Below the pieces are notes generated by a model. It was not told the origin of the DNA and made no database searches. It saw only the letters and a program-made list of their open reading frames with translations. 64,000 nt of DNA from Enhydrobacter aerosaccus. Lineage in GTDB: Bacteria > Pseudomonadota > Alphaproteobacteria > Reyranellales > Reyranellaceae. Positions 28,097 through 36,695 of the stretch are shown one piece after another. The position numbers and the translations under genes were made by a program. The stretch is from the NCBI RefSeq assembly GCF_900167455.1, contig NZ_FUWJ01000001.1:1736001-1800000 (forward strand), given 5' to 3'. Position 1 is the first letter of the stretch; each line of letters begins with the position of its first letter.

Positions 28097-29914
28097 TCAA
28101 CCGCCCTGTCCATGGCCGTTGTTGGCGTGGCTGATGGCCCAGACATAGGCGGCAACGGCGGCAAGATCGGCTTGTGTGAGGGAGCTGCCGCCCATCGGCG
28201 GCATCACGCCCTGGTAGCGTTTGGGCTGGGGCACGCCCTTGGCGATGACTCCCTCCAATCCTGACAGACTGCCGTCACTCCACATCCACTGGCCGGATTT
28301 CAGCGACGGACCGACCGGCGTGCCGCCGGCATCCGAGCCGTGACAGCCGCTGCAGGTCCCGTTGCTGGCCTCGCCATGGAAGATGCGATCGCCCTGCGCC
28401 ACCTGGTCGGGGCTGGAACCCGGTGGTGTCGGCAGCGGAACCGAGGCACGACCCGCATCGGGATGCGTGCCTTCGGGTGGCACCGCGCCTTGCGCTGCCG
28501 TGGTCATCGTCGTCGGCGAGGGTGCCGGCGCGACCTTGTCAGACCCATCTCCCGTGTAGGTGATGCGCCAGATGCGGCCATGCACGTCGTCTGAAACGTA
28601 CAGCGCGCCGTCCGGAGCGACGGCGAGCCCGCTCGGTCGGAACGCTGCCCGACCCGGCTCCTTGTAGGCGCCGGCGAATCCATCGGCGAAGACGACATAC
28701 GGCCCCGATGCCTTGCCGTCGGCCAGAGGCTGGAAGACGACGTTGTAGCCGCCCTGCGGCAGGGGCGCGCGATTCCACGATCCGTGGAAGGCGATGAAGG
28801 CCCCGCCGCGATAGCCGGCCGGGAACTTGCTGCCGAGATAGAGGGCGAGATCGTTGGGCGCCCAGTGTCCGGGGAAAGCCGCGACCGGCGCCGTGCGCTG
28901 TGCGCAGAGGCCGACCGTCTTGCCGCCGTCTCCGCCATATTCGGGCGCCAGCACAAGCTTGTTCTGCTCCTGATCGTAGTAGCACTCGGGCCAGCCATAA
29001 TCGGCGCCAGACCTGAGCTCGATCAGCTCCTCGGCCGGCAAGTCCGCGCCCTGTTCGGCGGTGTAGAGCTGCGGCCAGTTCTGGAACAGCTGGTCGCGAC
29101 CGTGCTGGGTCGCGAACAGGCGGCCGGCGGCGTCGAAGGCGAAGCCCTCGCCATTGCGAATGCCGCTGGCGTAGCGCTGCGCCGGAGAAAAGGTCTGGCC
29201 AGTCTTGTTGGCATCGAAACGCCAGGTCCCGGCCCGCGTCTCCTTCTCGGTGCAGGGCGACAGGCCGCGTGAACCGCGGATCCGGTTCTGGGCCTGGCAG
29301 GCATTCGTCGCCGAGCCCGAGTCGACGAACAGGTTGCCCTTGGCGTCGATGACGAAGGGATGCATCGGATGATCGCCGGTGAGCGGCATTCCGGACACGA
29401 CCACGGTTGGCGATCCGGTCGGCACCATCTGTCCCGCCGGCAGGGCGTAACGCAGGATGCGGTCGCCCTCCTCGACATAAAGCCCACCGTTGTAGAGCGC
29501 GATGCCGGTGCCGCCGCTGGCGCCGGCTTCATGGGCGGTGCCGAACCGTTGCACGACATCGGCACGGCCGCTGCCCTTGGTATCTCTCAGGGCGCGCAGG
29601 AAGCCGCCCGGCGGTGCCGGCGAGGCGGCGTAATAGCGGCCGCTCCACGTGTTTGCGTAGAGCGTGCCGTCGGGCGCGACCGCCATGTGCCGCACGTGAC
29701 CGAGATTGTCGGCGAATATCGTGGCGCAGAAGCCGGGCGACAGGGACAGGCCACTATTGTCACCGGGGCAGGAGGACGTCCGCGGCGAGCCGGGGCCGCC
29801 TGCGCTCTGGGCGACGGCCTGGATCGACAACAGGCCCGCCGCCGTCACAAGCGTCGTCACAAGCATTGTCAGGACGCCAGCCACAAGCATGCCGCGCCGA
29901 GTAGAAATCTTCAT
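28097..29914 (-). CDS. sorbosone/glucose dehydrogenase-like protein with C-terminal cytochrome c
   Basis: This 605-residue periplasmic protein starts at ATG 29914, which has GGGAG 7 nt upstream. A longer frame to 29956 lacks such a site. The leader MKISTRRGMLVAGVLTMLV to about AVAQSAG directs export. A beta-propeller of the PQQ-dependent aldose sugar / L-sorbosone dehydrogenase type follows (VAPDGTLYANT, RNGEGFAFDAAGRLFATQHGRD, YGWPECYYD, FIAFHGSWNR, LAVAPDGALYVSDD). A Pro/Thr-rich linker leads to a class I cytochrome c domain with the haem motif CSGCH and a distal-type methionine (VMPPMGG). The fusion suggests that electrons from substrate oxidation pass to the respiratory chain. No PQQ synthesis genes are in the window. 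Confidence 0.88.
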   Translation of the reverse strand: MKISTRRGMLVAGVLTMLVTTLVTAAGLLSIQAVAQSAGGPGSPRTSSCPGDNSGLSLSPGFCATIFADNLGHVRHMAVAPDGTLYANTWSGRYYAASPAPPGGFLRALRDTKGSGRADVVQRFGTAHEAGASGGTGIALYNGGLYVEEGDRILRYALPAGQMVPTGSPTVVVSGMPLTGDHPMHPFVIDAKGNLFVDSGSATNACQAQNRIRGSRGLSPCTEKETRAGTWRFDANKTGQTFSPAQRYASGIRNGEGFAFDAAGRLFATQHGRDQLFQNWPQLYTAEQGADLPAEELIELRSGADYGWPECYYDQEQNKLVLAPEYGGDGGKTVGLCAQRTAPVAAFPGHWAPNDLALYLGSKFPAGYRGGAFIAFHGSWNRAPLPQGGYNVVFQPLADGKASGPYVVFADGFAGAYKEPGRAAFRPSGLAVAPDGALYVSDDVHGRIWRITYTGDGSDKVAPAPSPTTMTTAAQGAVPPEGTHPDAGRASVPLPTPPGSSPDQVAQGDRIFHGEASNGTCSGCHGSDAGGTPVGPSLKSGQWMWSDGSLSGLEGVIAKGVPQPKRYQGVMPPMGGSSLTQADLAAVAAYVWAISHANNGHGQGG

Positions 29915-30048
29915 GCTCAGCTCCCTGGTCGCGCCCCGCAGGCACGACGTATTCACCGACCACCGCGATGCAATGCGGCAGCCGTGGAGGACCGATCACG
30001 ATTTCTTGTGAGCCTGTTCTGTTGCGCTGATCGTGCGAGGTCTTGATC

Positions 30049-30066
30049 GGCGCTGCGCGCAGCGCC
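30049..30066. other. palindromic hairpin downstream of der
   Basis: An 18-bp perfect palindrome (GGCGCTGCGCGCAGCGCC) lies 11 bp past the der stop. It could fold as a 7-bp stem with a four-base loop. No U-tract follows on either strand, so it is at best a weak terminator or an mRNA end-stabilising structure. Confidence 0.35.
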
Positions 30067-30077
30067 GCGGCCGGCAG

Positions 30078-31517
30078 CTAGCGCTTGCGGGCCCGGCTGG
30101 CGTAGGGGTTCTTCGGCTTGCGCATCGTCACGCGGATCGGCACGCCCGGCAGCCCGAAATCGTCGCGCAGGCGGTTGATCAGGAAGCGCAGGTAATCGTC
30201 GCCCAGCTCCTCCGGCTGGCTGACCGAGAGGATGAAAGTCGGCGGCCGGATCTTGATCTGGGTCATGAAGCGCAGGCGGATGCGGCGGCCGTTGGCCAGC
30301 GGCGGCGGATGCAGCGTCTCCATCTCGCGCAGCCAGCGGTTCAGCTTCGGCGTCGGCACGCGCTTGTTCCAGATCGCGTAGGTCTCGAACACGGCCGGCA
30401 TCAGCCGGTCCACGCCCCGCCCGTTGAGGGCGGAGATGCCGACGATGGGCACATCCTTCACCTGGGCGAAGGACGCCTCGAGCCGGTCGCGCAGCTTGCG
30501 CCAGGCCTTGCTGGCCGCGCTGCGATCGTCGGCGAGCAGATCGGTCTTGTTGACCGCGATCACCAGCGCCCGGCCTTCCTCGATGACCCAGCCGGCGACG
30601 GCGAGATCCTGCTTCTCGGCCATGTTGGCGGCATCGAGCACGACGACGCAGACGTCGGCGAGGCGGATCGTGTCGAGCGTATCGGCGACCGAGGCGGCCT
30701 CGAGCTTGGCCTCGATGCGGCTGCGCCGGCGCATGCCGGCGGTGTCGACCAGGCGGACCTGACGGCCTTTCCACTGCCACTCGACGCGGATGGCATCGCG
30801 GGTGATGCCGGCCTCCGGCCCGGTCAGCACGCGCTCCTCGCCCACCAGCCGGTTGACCAGCGTCGACTTGCCGACATTGGGACGGCCGACGATGGCCAGC
30901 AGCAGCGGCCGCTTGGCGAGCTCGGCCTCGCTCGGCCCCTCGGCACCCTCGCCGTCCTCGAATTCGTCGTCCTCTTCCTCGGGCATCGGCTCGATGTATC
31001 GGGCCAGCGCCTCGTGAAGATCGCTCAATCCCTCGCCATGTTCGGCCGAGAACGGGATCGGCTCGCCGAGACCGAGACCGTGCGCCTCGGCCAGTCCCTG
31101 CTGCCCTGCCCGGCCCTCGCATTTGTTGGCGACCAGGATCACCTTGCCGGCGCGCTTGCGCAGCCAGCCGGCGAAAGCCTCGTCGAGCGGCAGCACGCCG
31201 GCGCGCGCATCGATCAGGAACAGCACCACCTCGGCCGTGTCGATGGCGCGTTCGGTGAAGCGCCGCATGCGCGCCTCCAGCGCCTCGCCGCCGGCCGTCT
31301 CCCAGCCCGCCGTGTCGAGCAGCGTGAAGGCCAGATCGCCGAGCTGGGCGGGCGCCTCGCGGACGTCGCGCGTTACGCCCGGCGTGTCGTCGACGATGGC
31401 GCGACGGCGGCCGACCAGGCGGTTGAACAGCGTCGATTTGCCGACATTGGGCCGCCCCACGATGGCGACCCGCGGGCCGTCGCGGCCGGAGGAGCGATCG
31501 TCGTCAGCGGAGCGCAA
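30078..31517 (-). CDS. der: ribosome biogenesis GTPase Der
   Basis: This 479-residue protein has two tandem GTPase domains, each with GRPNVGKST. The first is about residues 21-29 and the second begins VGRPNVGKSTLVNRL near 214. Further switch and NKxD motifs (VANKCEG, AVNKTDLL) and a C-terminal KH-like domain (YLRFLINRLRDDFGLPGVPIRVTMRK) are present. It acts in 50S assembly. The only sensible start is TTG at 31517, inside the last codons of bamB (14-nt overlap). An acidic insert (MPEEEDDEFEDGEGAEGPSE) sits between the two G domains. Operon order yfgM-bamB-der is as in E. coli. Confidence 0.96.
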   Translation of the reverse strand: MRSADDDRSSGRDGPRVAIVGRPNVGKSTLFNRLVGRRRAIVDDTPGVTRDVREAPAQLGDLAFTLLDTAGWETAGGEALEARMRRFTERAIDTAEVVLFLIDARAGVLPLDEAFAGWLRKRAGKVILVANKCEGRAGQQGLAEAHGLGLGEPIPFSAEHGEGLSDLHEALARYIEPMPEEEDDEFEDGEGAEGPSEAELAKRPLLLAIVGRPNVGKSTLVNRLVGEERVLTGPEAGITRDAIRVEWQWKGRQVRLVDTAGMRRRSRIEAKLEAASVADTLDTIRLADVCVVVLDAANMAEKQDLAVAGWVIEEGRALVIAVNKTDLLADDRSAASKAWRKLRDRLEASFAQVKDVPIVGISALNGRGVDRLMPAVFETYAIWNKRVPTPKLNRWLREMETLHPPPLANGRRIRLRFMTQIKIRPPTFILSVSQPEELGDDYLRFLINRLRDDFGLPGVPIRVTMRKPKNPYASRARKR

Positions 31518-32835
31518 TGAGCCTGCCCGAATCTGTCAGGATATAGATCGTGCGGTTGGCGACGATCGGCGCCAGGCGCGCCGAGCCACCGGCCGAGATC
31601 TTGCCCATGACGTCGCCGGTATAGGGCGAGAGAACCACCACGTCGCCGCTCGTGCCCGTCACCAGCAGGCGATCGCCGGCCAGCACCGGCCCGCCCCACA
31701 GGATCGGCTTCTGCCGCTTGGCGTCGAAATACTGCGTCAGTGGCGTGACCCATTTCACCTTGCCGGCGGCGCGGTCGATGGCCACCACGTCGTCCGAGTT
31801 GGTCAGCACGAACAGGTACGGTCCGGCCACCCACGGCGTCTGGTAGCCTCCGAAATTGCGCTCCCAGCGCCGCTGCCCGGTGGACAGGTCGATGGCGATC
31901 ATCTGGCCGGCGCTGCCCATCGCGAACACCATGCCGCGATCGATCACCGGCCGGCCGCGGATATCGGCCAGGTTGCCGAAGGCGCGCGACTCACGGCTGC
32001 GGCCGACCAGCGATTCGTTCCAGGCGGCGCGGCCGTTGTTGACGTAGAGCGCCACCAGCTCGCCGGAGCTGAAGGGCGCGACGACGAGATCGCGCGCGGC
32101 CGCCGGACTGTTGCCGCCGACATAGCGGGAGACTTCCTGCAAGCCGGAGAACGACCACAGGTCGGCGCCGTCGGTGGCGGCGAGCGCGTGCAGCTTGTTG
32201 TCGATGCTGACGGCGAAGACGCGATCGGCGAAGGCCAGCGGCGAACCGCGCACCGGCGCCTTCACCGTCGAGTGCCAGATCTCGTTGCCGGTATTGGGAT
32301 CGAGCGAGAACACCTCGGCGAAGCCGGTCGTCACGAACAGCCGGCCGCCGTACCAGACCAGGCCGCCGCCGAACTCGTCGGCATCGCGCGTATCCTCGGG
32401 CTGCAGCGTCACGCTCCACAGGCGCTGGCCGGTATCGGCGTTGAAGGCCGAGACCGTGCTCTGGGCGTCCTTCACGAACACCTTGCCGTCGACCACGACC
32501 GGCGGCGTGGTGAGGATGCGGTCGGAGCTGGTGCCGGCGCCGATATCGGCCGACCACGCCACCTGCGGCTGCGCGGCGATGTCGAGATGCTGCATCGCAT
32601 AGTCGGCATAGCCGCCCGATTGCGGCCAGGAGGGATTGGCGAAGGGCGGCGGCACCTGGACCGCGGGCGCATCGTTGTCCGGCGTCACGTCGCGGCGATC
32701 GGAAAACACCGACACGCGCTCGCCCGGCAGCGGCGGGCCTTTCTTGTCGAACAGGCTGCAGCCCGTGAGGGAGGCCGACAGCAGAACGGCGGAGAGGAGG
32801 ACGCGGTGATCAATAAAACGCAGCACTGTCGACAT
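31504..32835 (-). CDS. bamB: outer membrane assembly factor BamB-like lipoprotein
   Basis: This 443-residue protein has a lipoprotein leader with lipobox LTGC (cysteine about residue 26, after VLLSAVLLSAS). The rest is an eight-bladed PQQ-like beta-propeller with repeated patterns such as VVVDGKVFVKDAQSTVSAFNADTG, RLFVTTGFAEVFSLDPNTGNEIW and LVTGTSGDVVVLSPYTGDV. BamB supports BamA in inserting outer-membrane proteins. It lies 6 bp after the YfgM-like gene and overlaps the start of der. Confidence 0.92.
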   Translation of the reverse strand: MSTVLRFIDHRVLLSAVLLSASLTGCSLFDKKGPPLPGERVSVFSDRRDVTPDNDAPAVQVPPPFANPSWPQSGGYADYAMQHLDIAAQPQVAWSADIGAGTSSDRILTTPPVVVDGKVFVKDAQSTVSAFNADTGQRLWSVTLQPEDTRDADEFGGGLVWYGGRLFVTTGFAEVFSLDPNTGNEIWHSTVKAPVRGSPLAFADRVFAVSIDNKLHALAATDGADLWSFSGLQEVSRYVGGNSPAAARDLVVAPFSSGELVALYVNNGRAAWNESLVGRSRESRAFGNLADIRGRPVIDRGMVFAMGSAGQMIAIDLSTGQRRWERNFGGYQTPWVAGPYLFVLTNSDDVVAIDRAAGKVKWVTPLTQYFDAKRQKPILWGGPVLAGDRLLVTGTSGDVVVLSPYTGDVMGKISAGGSARLAPIVANRTIYILTDSGRLIALR

Positions 32836-32841
32836 CGCCTG

Positions 32842-33486
32842 TTACTTCGCCCCCTGCTCGTCCGTGAAATTGAGCAGCGCCTGCGCGCGTTGGATGGCGC
32901 CCGGGGGCGCGGTTGGATCCTTGACGATCTCGGCCCACAGCTCGCGGGCGCGCTTGAGGTCGCCCTTGCGCTGCGCCTCCAGCGACTGCAGCTCGAGCAC
33001 GCTGCCATGGAAGGCGTGGTTGGGCGCGGCCAGCGGCTCGAGGCTGGCGATCGTCTCGGCCCCCTTGGGCGTGTCGACGCTCTGGAAGCCGGCGATCACC
33101 TGCGCCAGCTCGTTCATCGGATCGGGCAGCTTCGGCGCAACCGCCTGCAGCGCCGCGACGCGATCCTCCGCCTTGTCCTGGAGCTGCGCCGCGGTCATCG
33201 CGGCCAGCCAGCGATAGGGATCGACCGCGCTGGCGGCGAGCTTGTCCAGCTCGGCCCGGGCGGCCGCATTGTCCTGGCCGATCTTGGCCAGCGCCGCCGT
33301 GTAGGCCTCGCCGGCCGCGGCCCGCTGCGAGAACTGGTACTGGCGCCAGCCGACCACGGCGGCGACCGCCACCACGAGGACAACGACACCCGAGACCGTC
33401 AGGGTCCCGTAACGCTTCCACCAGGCTTTGATCTCGTCCTGCCGGACGGCATTGTCGACTTCGTGAAAGGCAGCGGAGTCGGACAC
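32842..33486 (-). CDS. YfgM-like tetratricopeptide membrane protein
   Basis: The GTG start at 33486 has GGGAG 6 nt upstream and gives 214 residues beginning VSDSAAFHEVDNAVRQDEIKAWWKRYG. The frame is open to 33516, but the extra residues lack a ribosome site. A single transmembrane helix (about 29-49, VSGVVVLVVAVAAVVGW) is followed by a periplasmic TPR-like region with repeats of 34-residue character (AGEAYTAALAKIGQDNAAARAELDKLA). Similar YfgM proteins associate with SecYEG and periplasmic chaperones. Placement upstream of bamB and der supports the assignment. Confidence 0.85.
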   Translation of the reverse strand: MSDSAAFHEVDNAVRQDEIKAWWKRYGTLTVSGVVVLVVAVAAVVGWRQYQFSQRAAAGEAYTAALAKIGQDNAAARAELDKLAASAVDPYRWLAAMTAAQLQDKAEDRVAALQAVAPKLPDPMNELAQVIAGFQSVDTPKGAETIASLEPLAAPNHAFHGSVLELQSLEAQRKGDLKRARELWAEIVKDPTAPPGAIQRAQALLNFTDEQGAK

Positions 33487-33661
33487 GCAGGGCTCCCGAT
33501 TATTGCGGAAAATCAACAGCTTCAGCGGCGGTTCATAGCCCCGGGGCGCAACTTTGGCAAACCATCGCGTCGCGCAGGGCTGGGGATCGACCGCGACGCT
33601 TTACCCCCGACAGGGCATCTGCAACAATTCGGTCAAACGGCATGATCCCCTCCCTGCCTGC

Positions 33662-33994
33662 ATGACCAATCTCTACCGCCTCGCCGATCAACGGGCCCGC
33701 CGCCGCATCGTCTCGTTCGATCGCCGCGAGCTGTCGCGCCTGCTGAATCTCTACAGCATGCGCGTGGCCAGCGGAGAATGGCGCGACTATGCCATCGACT
33801 TCCGGCCCGGCATGGCGATCTTCTCGATCTTCCGCCACACCGCCGAGCAGCCGCTGTTCGCCATCGCCAAGGTGCCGGGCACCAGCGGCGGCGGCTACAT
33901 GGTCTATAACGGGCCGCGCAAGCTGGCGCACGGCGACAGCCTCGAAGACGTGCTGCGCGTCTTCGACCGCAAGCTCAGGCTGCTGCTGAGCTGA
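33662..33994 (+). CDS. DUF2794 domain-containing protein
   Basis: This 110-residue protein begins MTNLYRLADQRARRRIVSFDRRELSRLLNLYSMRVASGEWRDYAIDF and ends in KLRLLLS. It matches the conserved alphaproteobacterial DUF2794 family, whose function is unknown. A longer open frame from 33554 has no family resemblance and is rejected. No strong ribosome site precedes the ATG. The gene is divergent from the yfgM-bamB-der operon. Confidence 0.88.
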   Translation: MTNLYRLADQRARRRIVSFDRRELSRLLNLYSMRVASGEWRDYAIDFRPGMAIFSIFRHTAEQPLFAIAKVPGTSGGGYMVYNGPRKLAHGDSLEDVLRVFDRKLRLLLS

Positions 33995-34024
33995 TCCGAA
34001 TCGGAAGCCCGTTCAGAAGCCCGC

Positions 34025-34249
34025 TTACTTGACGCCGCCCGGCGTGGTGGCGGCACCGATACCCGCACCCAGCGCCGCGCCGGCCAACGCCGGTCCCAGC
34101 AACGGCCAGCCGGCCAGCGCGCCGACGGCCAGGCCGGCGCCGGTACCGATGGCGCCGCCGGTGACGGCACGCTGCCCCCAGTTATCGCCGCAGCCGGACA
34201 CCGACAGGGCCAGGGGGACCAGAATCAGGGCAAAGACCTTCGTTTTCAT
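34025..34249 (-). CDS. small glycine-zipper lipoprotein
   Basis: This 74-residue lipoprotein starts at ATG 34249, with GAGG 9 nt upstream. The leader MKTKVFALILVPLALSVSGC ends in the lipobox, so the acylated cysteine is residue 20. The mature part is rich in GxxxG/GxxxA repeats (TGGAIGTGAGLAVGALAGWPLLGPALAGAALGAGIG), a glycine-zipper hairpin expected to insert in or lie on a membrane. Such small lipoproteins (OsmB/SlyB-like) are often envelope-stress proteins. No specific role can be given. Confidence 0.8.
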   Translation of the reverse strand: MKTKVFALILVPLALSVSGCGDNWGQRAVTGGAIGTGAGLAVGALAGWPLLGPALAGAALGAGIGAATTPGGVK

Positions 34250-34520
34250 GGCCAGAACCTCGAGAGGGAAAGGCGGCCGCAGACAGCCGCTGGCAATTAT
34301 TGCGGCCATCGCAGGGACGACCGGATGTTGCTAGCTTGTTTGTTTTGATCCGAAACGTCAAGGAGCGGTTTCAACCCACTGAAAGATATATCGAATCTTG
34401 ATTCATTGTGCCTGCCACGATAAGCGCGATCCCGCTCCGGAGACCAGGGACCTTTTTGTGACCGGGGAAGCTCGGTCTGTGCTGGTAACCTCGGCCGGTC
34501 AGCGGAGGGGCAGCTGTGGA

Positions 34521-34868
34521 TCAGCCGAGGGTCTGCTGGTAGGTCTCGGGCTTGAACCCCACCAGCAGCGTCTTGCCGCTTTCCAGCACCGGCCGCTTGA
34601 TCATCGAGGGCTGGGCCAGCATCAGGGCGATGGCCTTCTTCTCCGTCAGCCCGTCCCGCTCCGCCTCGGGCAGCTTGCGGAAGGTGGTGCCCGACCGGTT
34701 GAGCAGCGTCTCCCAGCCCACGCGCCCCGCCCAGCCCTCCAGCCGAGCCCGATCGATCCCGGCCGTCTTGTAGTCGTGGAAGGCGTAGGCCACGCCATGG
34801 GCGTCCAGCCACGCCCGCGCCTTCTTCATCGTGTCGCAGTTCTTGATGCCATAGATCGTCGTCGTCAC
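34521..34868 (-). CDS. ArsC/Spx-family (YffB-like) reductase
   Basis: The GTG at 34868, with GGGAG 7 nt upstream, gives 115 residues starting VTTTIYGIKNCDTMKKARAWLD. The frame is open to 34955, but the added N-terminus does not match the family. It has a thioredoxin-like fold of the ArsC/YffB type with one N-terminal cysteine in the NCDT loop, and the RPVLE and FKPETY motifs near the C-terminus. YffB-like proteins are thought to be glutathione-dependent thiol reductases rather than arsenate reductases. No ars genes are adjacent. Confidence 0.88.
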   Translation of the reverse strand: MTTTIYGIKNCDTMKKARAWLDAHGVAYAFHDYKTAGIDRARLEGWAGRVGWETLLNRSGTTFRKLPEAERDGLTEKKAIALMLAQPSMIKRPVLESGKTLLVGFKPETYQQTLG

Positions 34869-35029
34869 GCGCACTCTCCCGGGAAGATCGGCGGCGGAGA
34901 ATATCAGACGCCTGATCGATTTCCCGCAGGTCCCGACCAAGGCGAAGAGATACAAGGAGATGTCTTCCGGAAATCGAGCCGCGCAGGCACAGACGGGGTG
35001 ATATCGATCACCGGCACGAGGGGGACGAC

Positions 35030-35989
35030 ATGCGCCTGGACATCGACCGCATCGAAACCGCGGCTGCGGCCATCAGCGCTGTCTTTCTCAACACGCCACA
35101 GTACGTTTGCGAGAGTTTGAGCCGGGCGCTGGGCTGCCGGATCGTCCTCAAGGTGGAAACCCTCAATCCCGTACGCTGCTTCAAGGGACGCGGGACCGAG
35201 GTGGTCCTGGCCCGACTGCAGGCCAGAGGCGACACGACGTCGGTTGTCTGTGCTAGCGCCGGTAATCTGGGCCAGGCGCTCGCCTACGGCGGTCGAACGA
35301 GAAACTTCGATGTTACGGTTACGGCGTCCGCCACGGCCAATGCGCTCAAGGTGGAGAAGATGCGGATGCTCGGAGCGAAGGTGGTCCTGGTCGACGGAGG
35401 AATCGAAGTCGCGCTCCAGGCGGCTCAGGAGCACGCGGAGAGGACGGACGCTTTCCTGGTGGAGGACAGCAAGAACCTCGATACTTGCGAAGGCGCCGCA
35501 ACGATCGGGCTCGAACTTGCGGCGCTGCCTCACCATCTCGATGCAGTCCTCGTCGCGCTGGGGGCCGGAGCGATGGCGACGGGCGTCGGATACGTGATGC
35601 AGTGTCGACGGCCCGGCGTCGAAGTCGTCTCCGTCCAACCGCGCAATGCACCGGCGATGACCCTCTCCTACCACGCCGCTCGAGTCGTGGATCCTGGCGT
35701 CCCGAACACCATCGCCGACGGTGTGGCCGGTCGTTACGTGATCCCGGAAGTTCTCGATGATCTGCGGGCCGTCGCCCATGACGCCGTGCTGGTCACCGAG
35801 GAGAGCATCAAGGAAGGCATGCGCCTTCTCTACGTGCACGCGGGACTGATCGTCGAGCCGGCGGCCGCGCTGGGCGTTGCGGCCCTTCTCGAAGCTCCGC
35901 AGCGATATGCCGGCAAGACGGTGGCGACGATCCTCTGCGGCAGCAACGTCGCGACCAAGGACTTCGAAGCCTGGATCAGGATGCCCTGA
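35030..35989 (+). CDS. PLP-dependent threonine/serine dehydratase-like enzyme
   Basis: This 319-residue fold-type II PLP enzyme is close to serine/threonine dehydratases and threo-3-hydroxyaspartate ammonia-lyase. The Schiff-base lysine is in VRCFKGRGTE (about residue 53). Here CFKGRG replaces the more usual SFKxRG, so the residue before Phe is cysteine instead of serine. The substrate loop SAGNLGQALAYGGR and phosphate-binding loop GAGAMATGVGY follow, and the CGSNV motif near the end is typical. No C-terminal ACT domain is present, so it is not the feedback-regulated biosynthetic form. It is monocistronic and converges on the GNAT gene. Confidence 0.88.
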   Translation: MRLDIDRIETAAAAISAVFLNTPQYVCESLSRALGCRIVLKVETLNPVRCFKGRGTEVVLARLQARGDTTSVVCASAGNLGQALAYGGRTRNFDVTVTASATANALKVEKMRMLGAKVVLVDGGIEVALQAAQEHAERTDAFLVEDSKNLDTCEGAATIGLELAALPHHLDAVLVALGAGAMATGVGYVMQCRRPGVEVVSVQPRNAPAMTLSYHAARVVDPGVPNTIADGVAGRYVIPEVLDDLRAVAHDAVLVTEESIKEGMRLLYVHAGLIVEPAAALGVAALLEAPQRYAGKTVATILCGSNVATKDFEAWIRMP

Positions 35990-36004
35990 CCGCCGGGCAT
36001 CGCA

Positions 36005-36619
36005 TCAATCCCGCCCCATCCACACCGTGCGGCCTTCCGACAGGTCCGGCGGCGTGACGGGCAGGAAGCCCATCCTGCTCCAGAAGGCCATCCCTCGGAC
36101 GTTGGCCCGGTTGACGCCGACATGCGTGGCCCGCGCGCCCTGCTCCTGGGCCCGTTGCATCCACGCGTGAAAGAGCCGGGTCCCCAGCCCTCGGCCCTGC
36201 AGCCGCGGTGCCAGGTTGAGATGGAGGTGCGCCGGATAGTGCCGGACCACCTCAAGAGGCGCATGTTCGGGATGGTGGATCATGGCCATGCGCCGTTGAT
36301 CCGGCGTCCATTGGCTGCGCGCATCCGGATCGGGCGCGGGATAGCGCTGGCGCAACAGCGGCCACCAGCTTCGCTCCAGCCGCTCTTGCCACGCCACGGT
36401 ATCGACGGCGCCCAGGACGAAGCCGCCCACCCCTTCCGCGTCGGCCGCCACCACGACGAGCTCCGGCGCGAGCATCGCATAGGGCGCAGAGTAGATGGCC
36501 CCGACGAGGCGCTTGTCGCGATAGAGGTGCGAGGCATCGCCGCCGGCATCCGCCGTCGCCAGCGAGATGGCATAGAGAGCGTCGAGATCGGTTGGCTCGT
36601 AAGGCCGTACTGTCAGCAC
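36005..36619 (-). CDS. GNAT-family N-acetyltransferase
   Basis: The GTG at 36619 follows GGAGG by 6 nt and gives 204 residues starting VLTVRPYEPTDLDALYAISLATADAGGD. The acetyl-CoA loop is LAPRLQGRGLGTRLFHAWM, followed by THVGVNRANVRGMAFWSRMGFLPV. The family form is that of longer GNATs related to O-GlcNAcase C-terminal domains, with an insertion between the first strand and the CoA-binding core. The acceptor is unknown. Reading frame extends to 36781, but that region is basic and unrelated. Confidence 0.87.
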   Translation of the reverse strand: MLTVRPYEPTDLDALYAISLATADAGGDASHLYRDKRLVGAIYSAPYAMLAPELVVVAADAEGVGGFVLGAVDTVAWQERLERSWWPLLRQRYPAPDPDARSQWTPDQRRMAMIHHPEHAPLEVVRHYPAHLHLNLAPRLQGRGLGTRLFHAWMQRAQEQGARATHVGVNRANVRGMAFWSRMGFLPVTPPDLSEGRTVWMGRD

Positions 36620-36695
36620 TATCCCCCTCCGCGACCCGCATCTCATGCCACGCTCAGCCTGACACGGCGCTCTCGACAACATCAATGATCGAACG

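Noticed and set aside
31123..33645. An 840-residue plus-strand open frame
   Set aside because: It is antisense to der, bamB and the YfgM-like gene, whose motifs are unambiguous.
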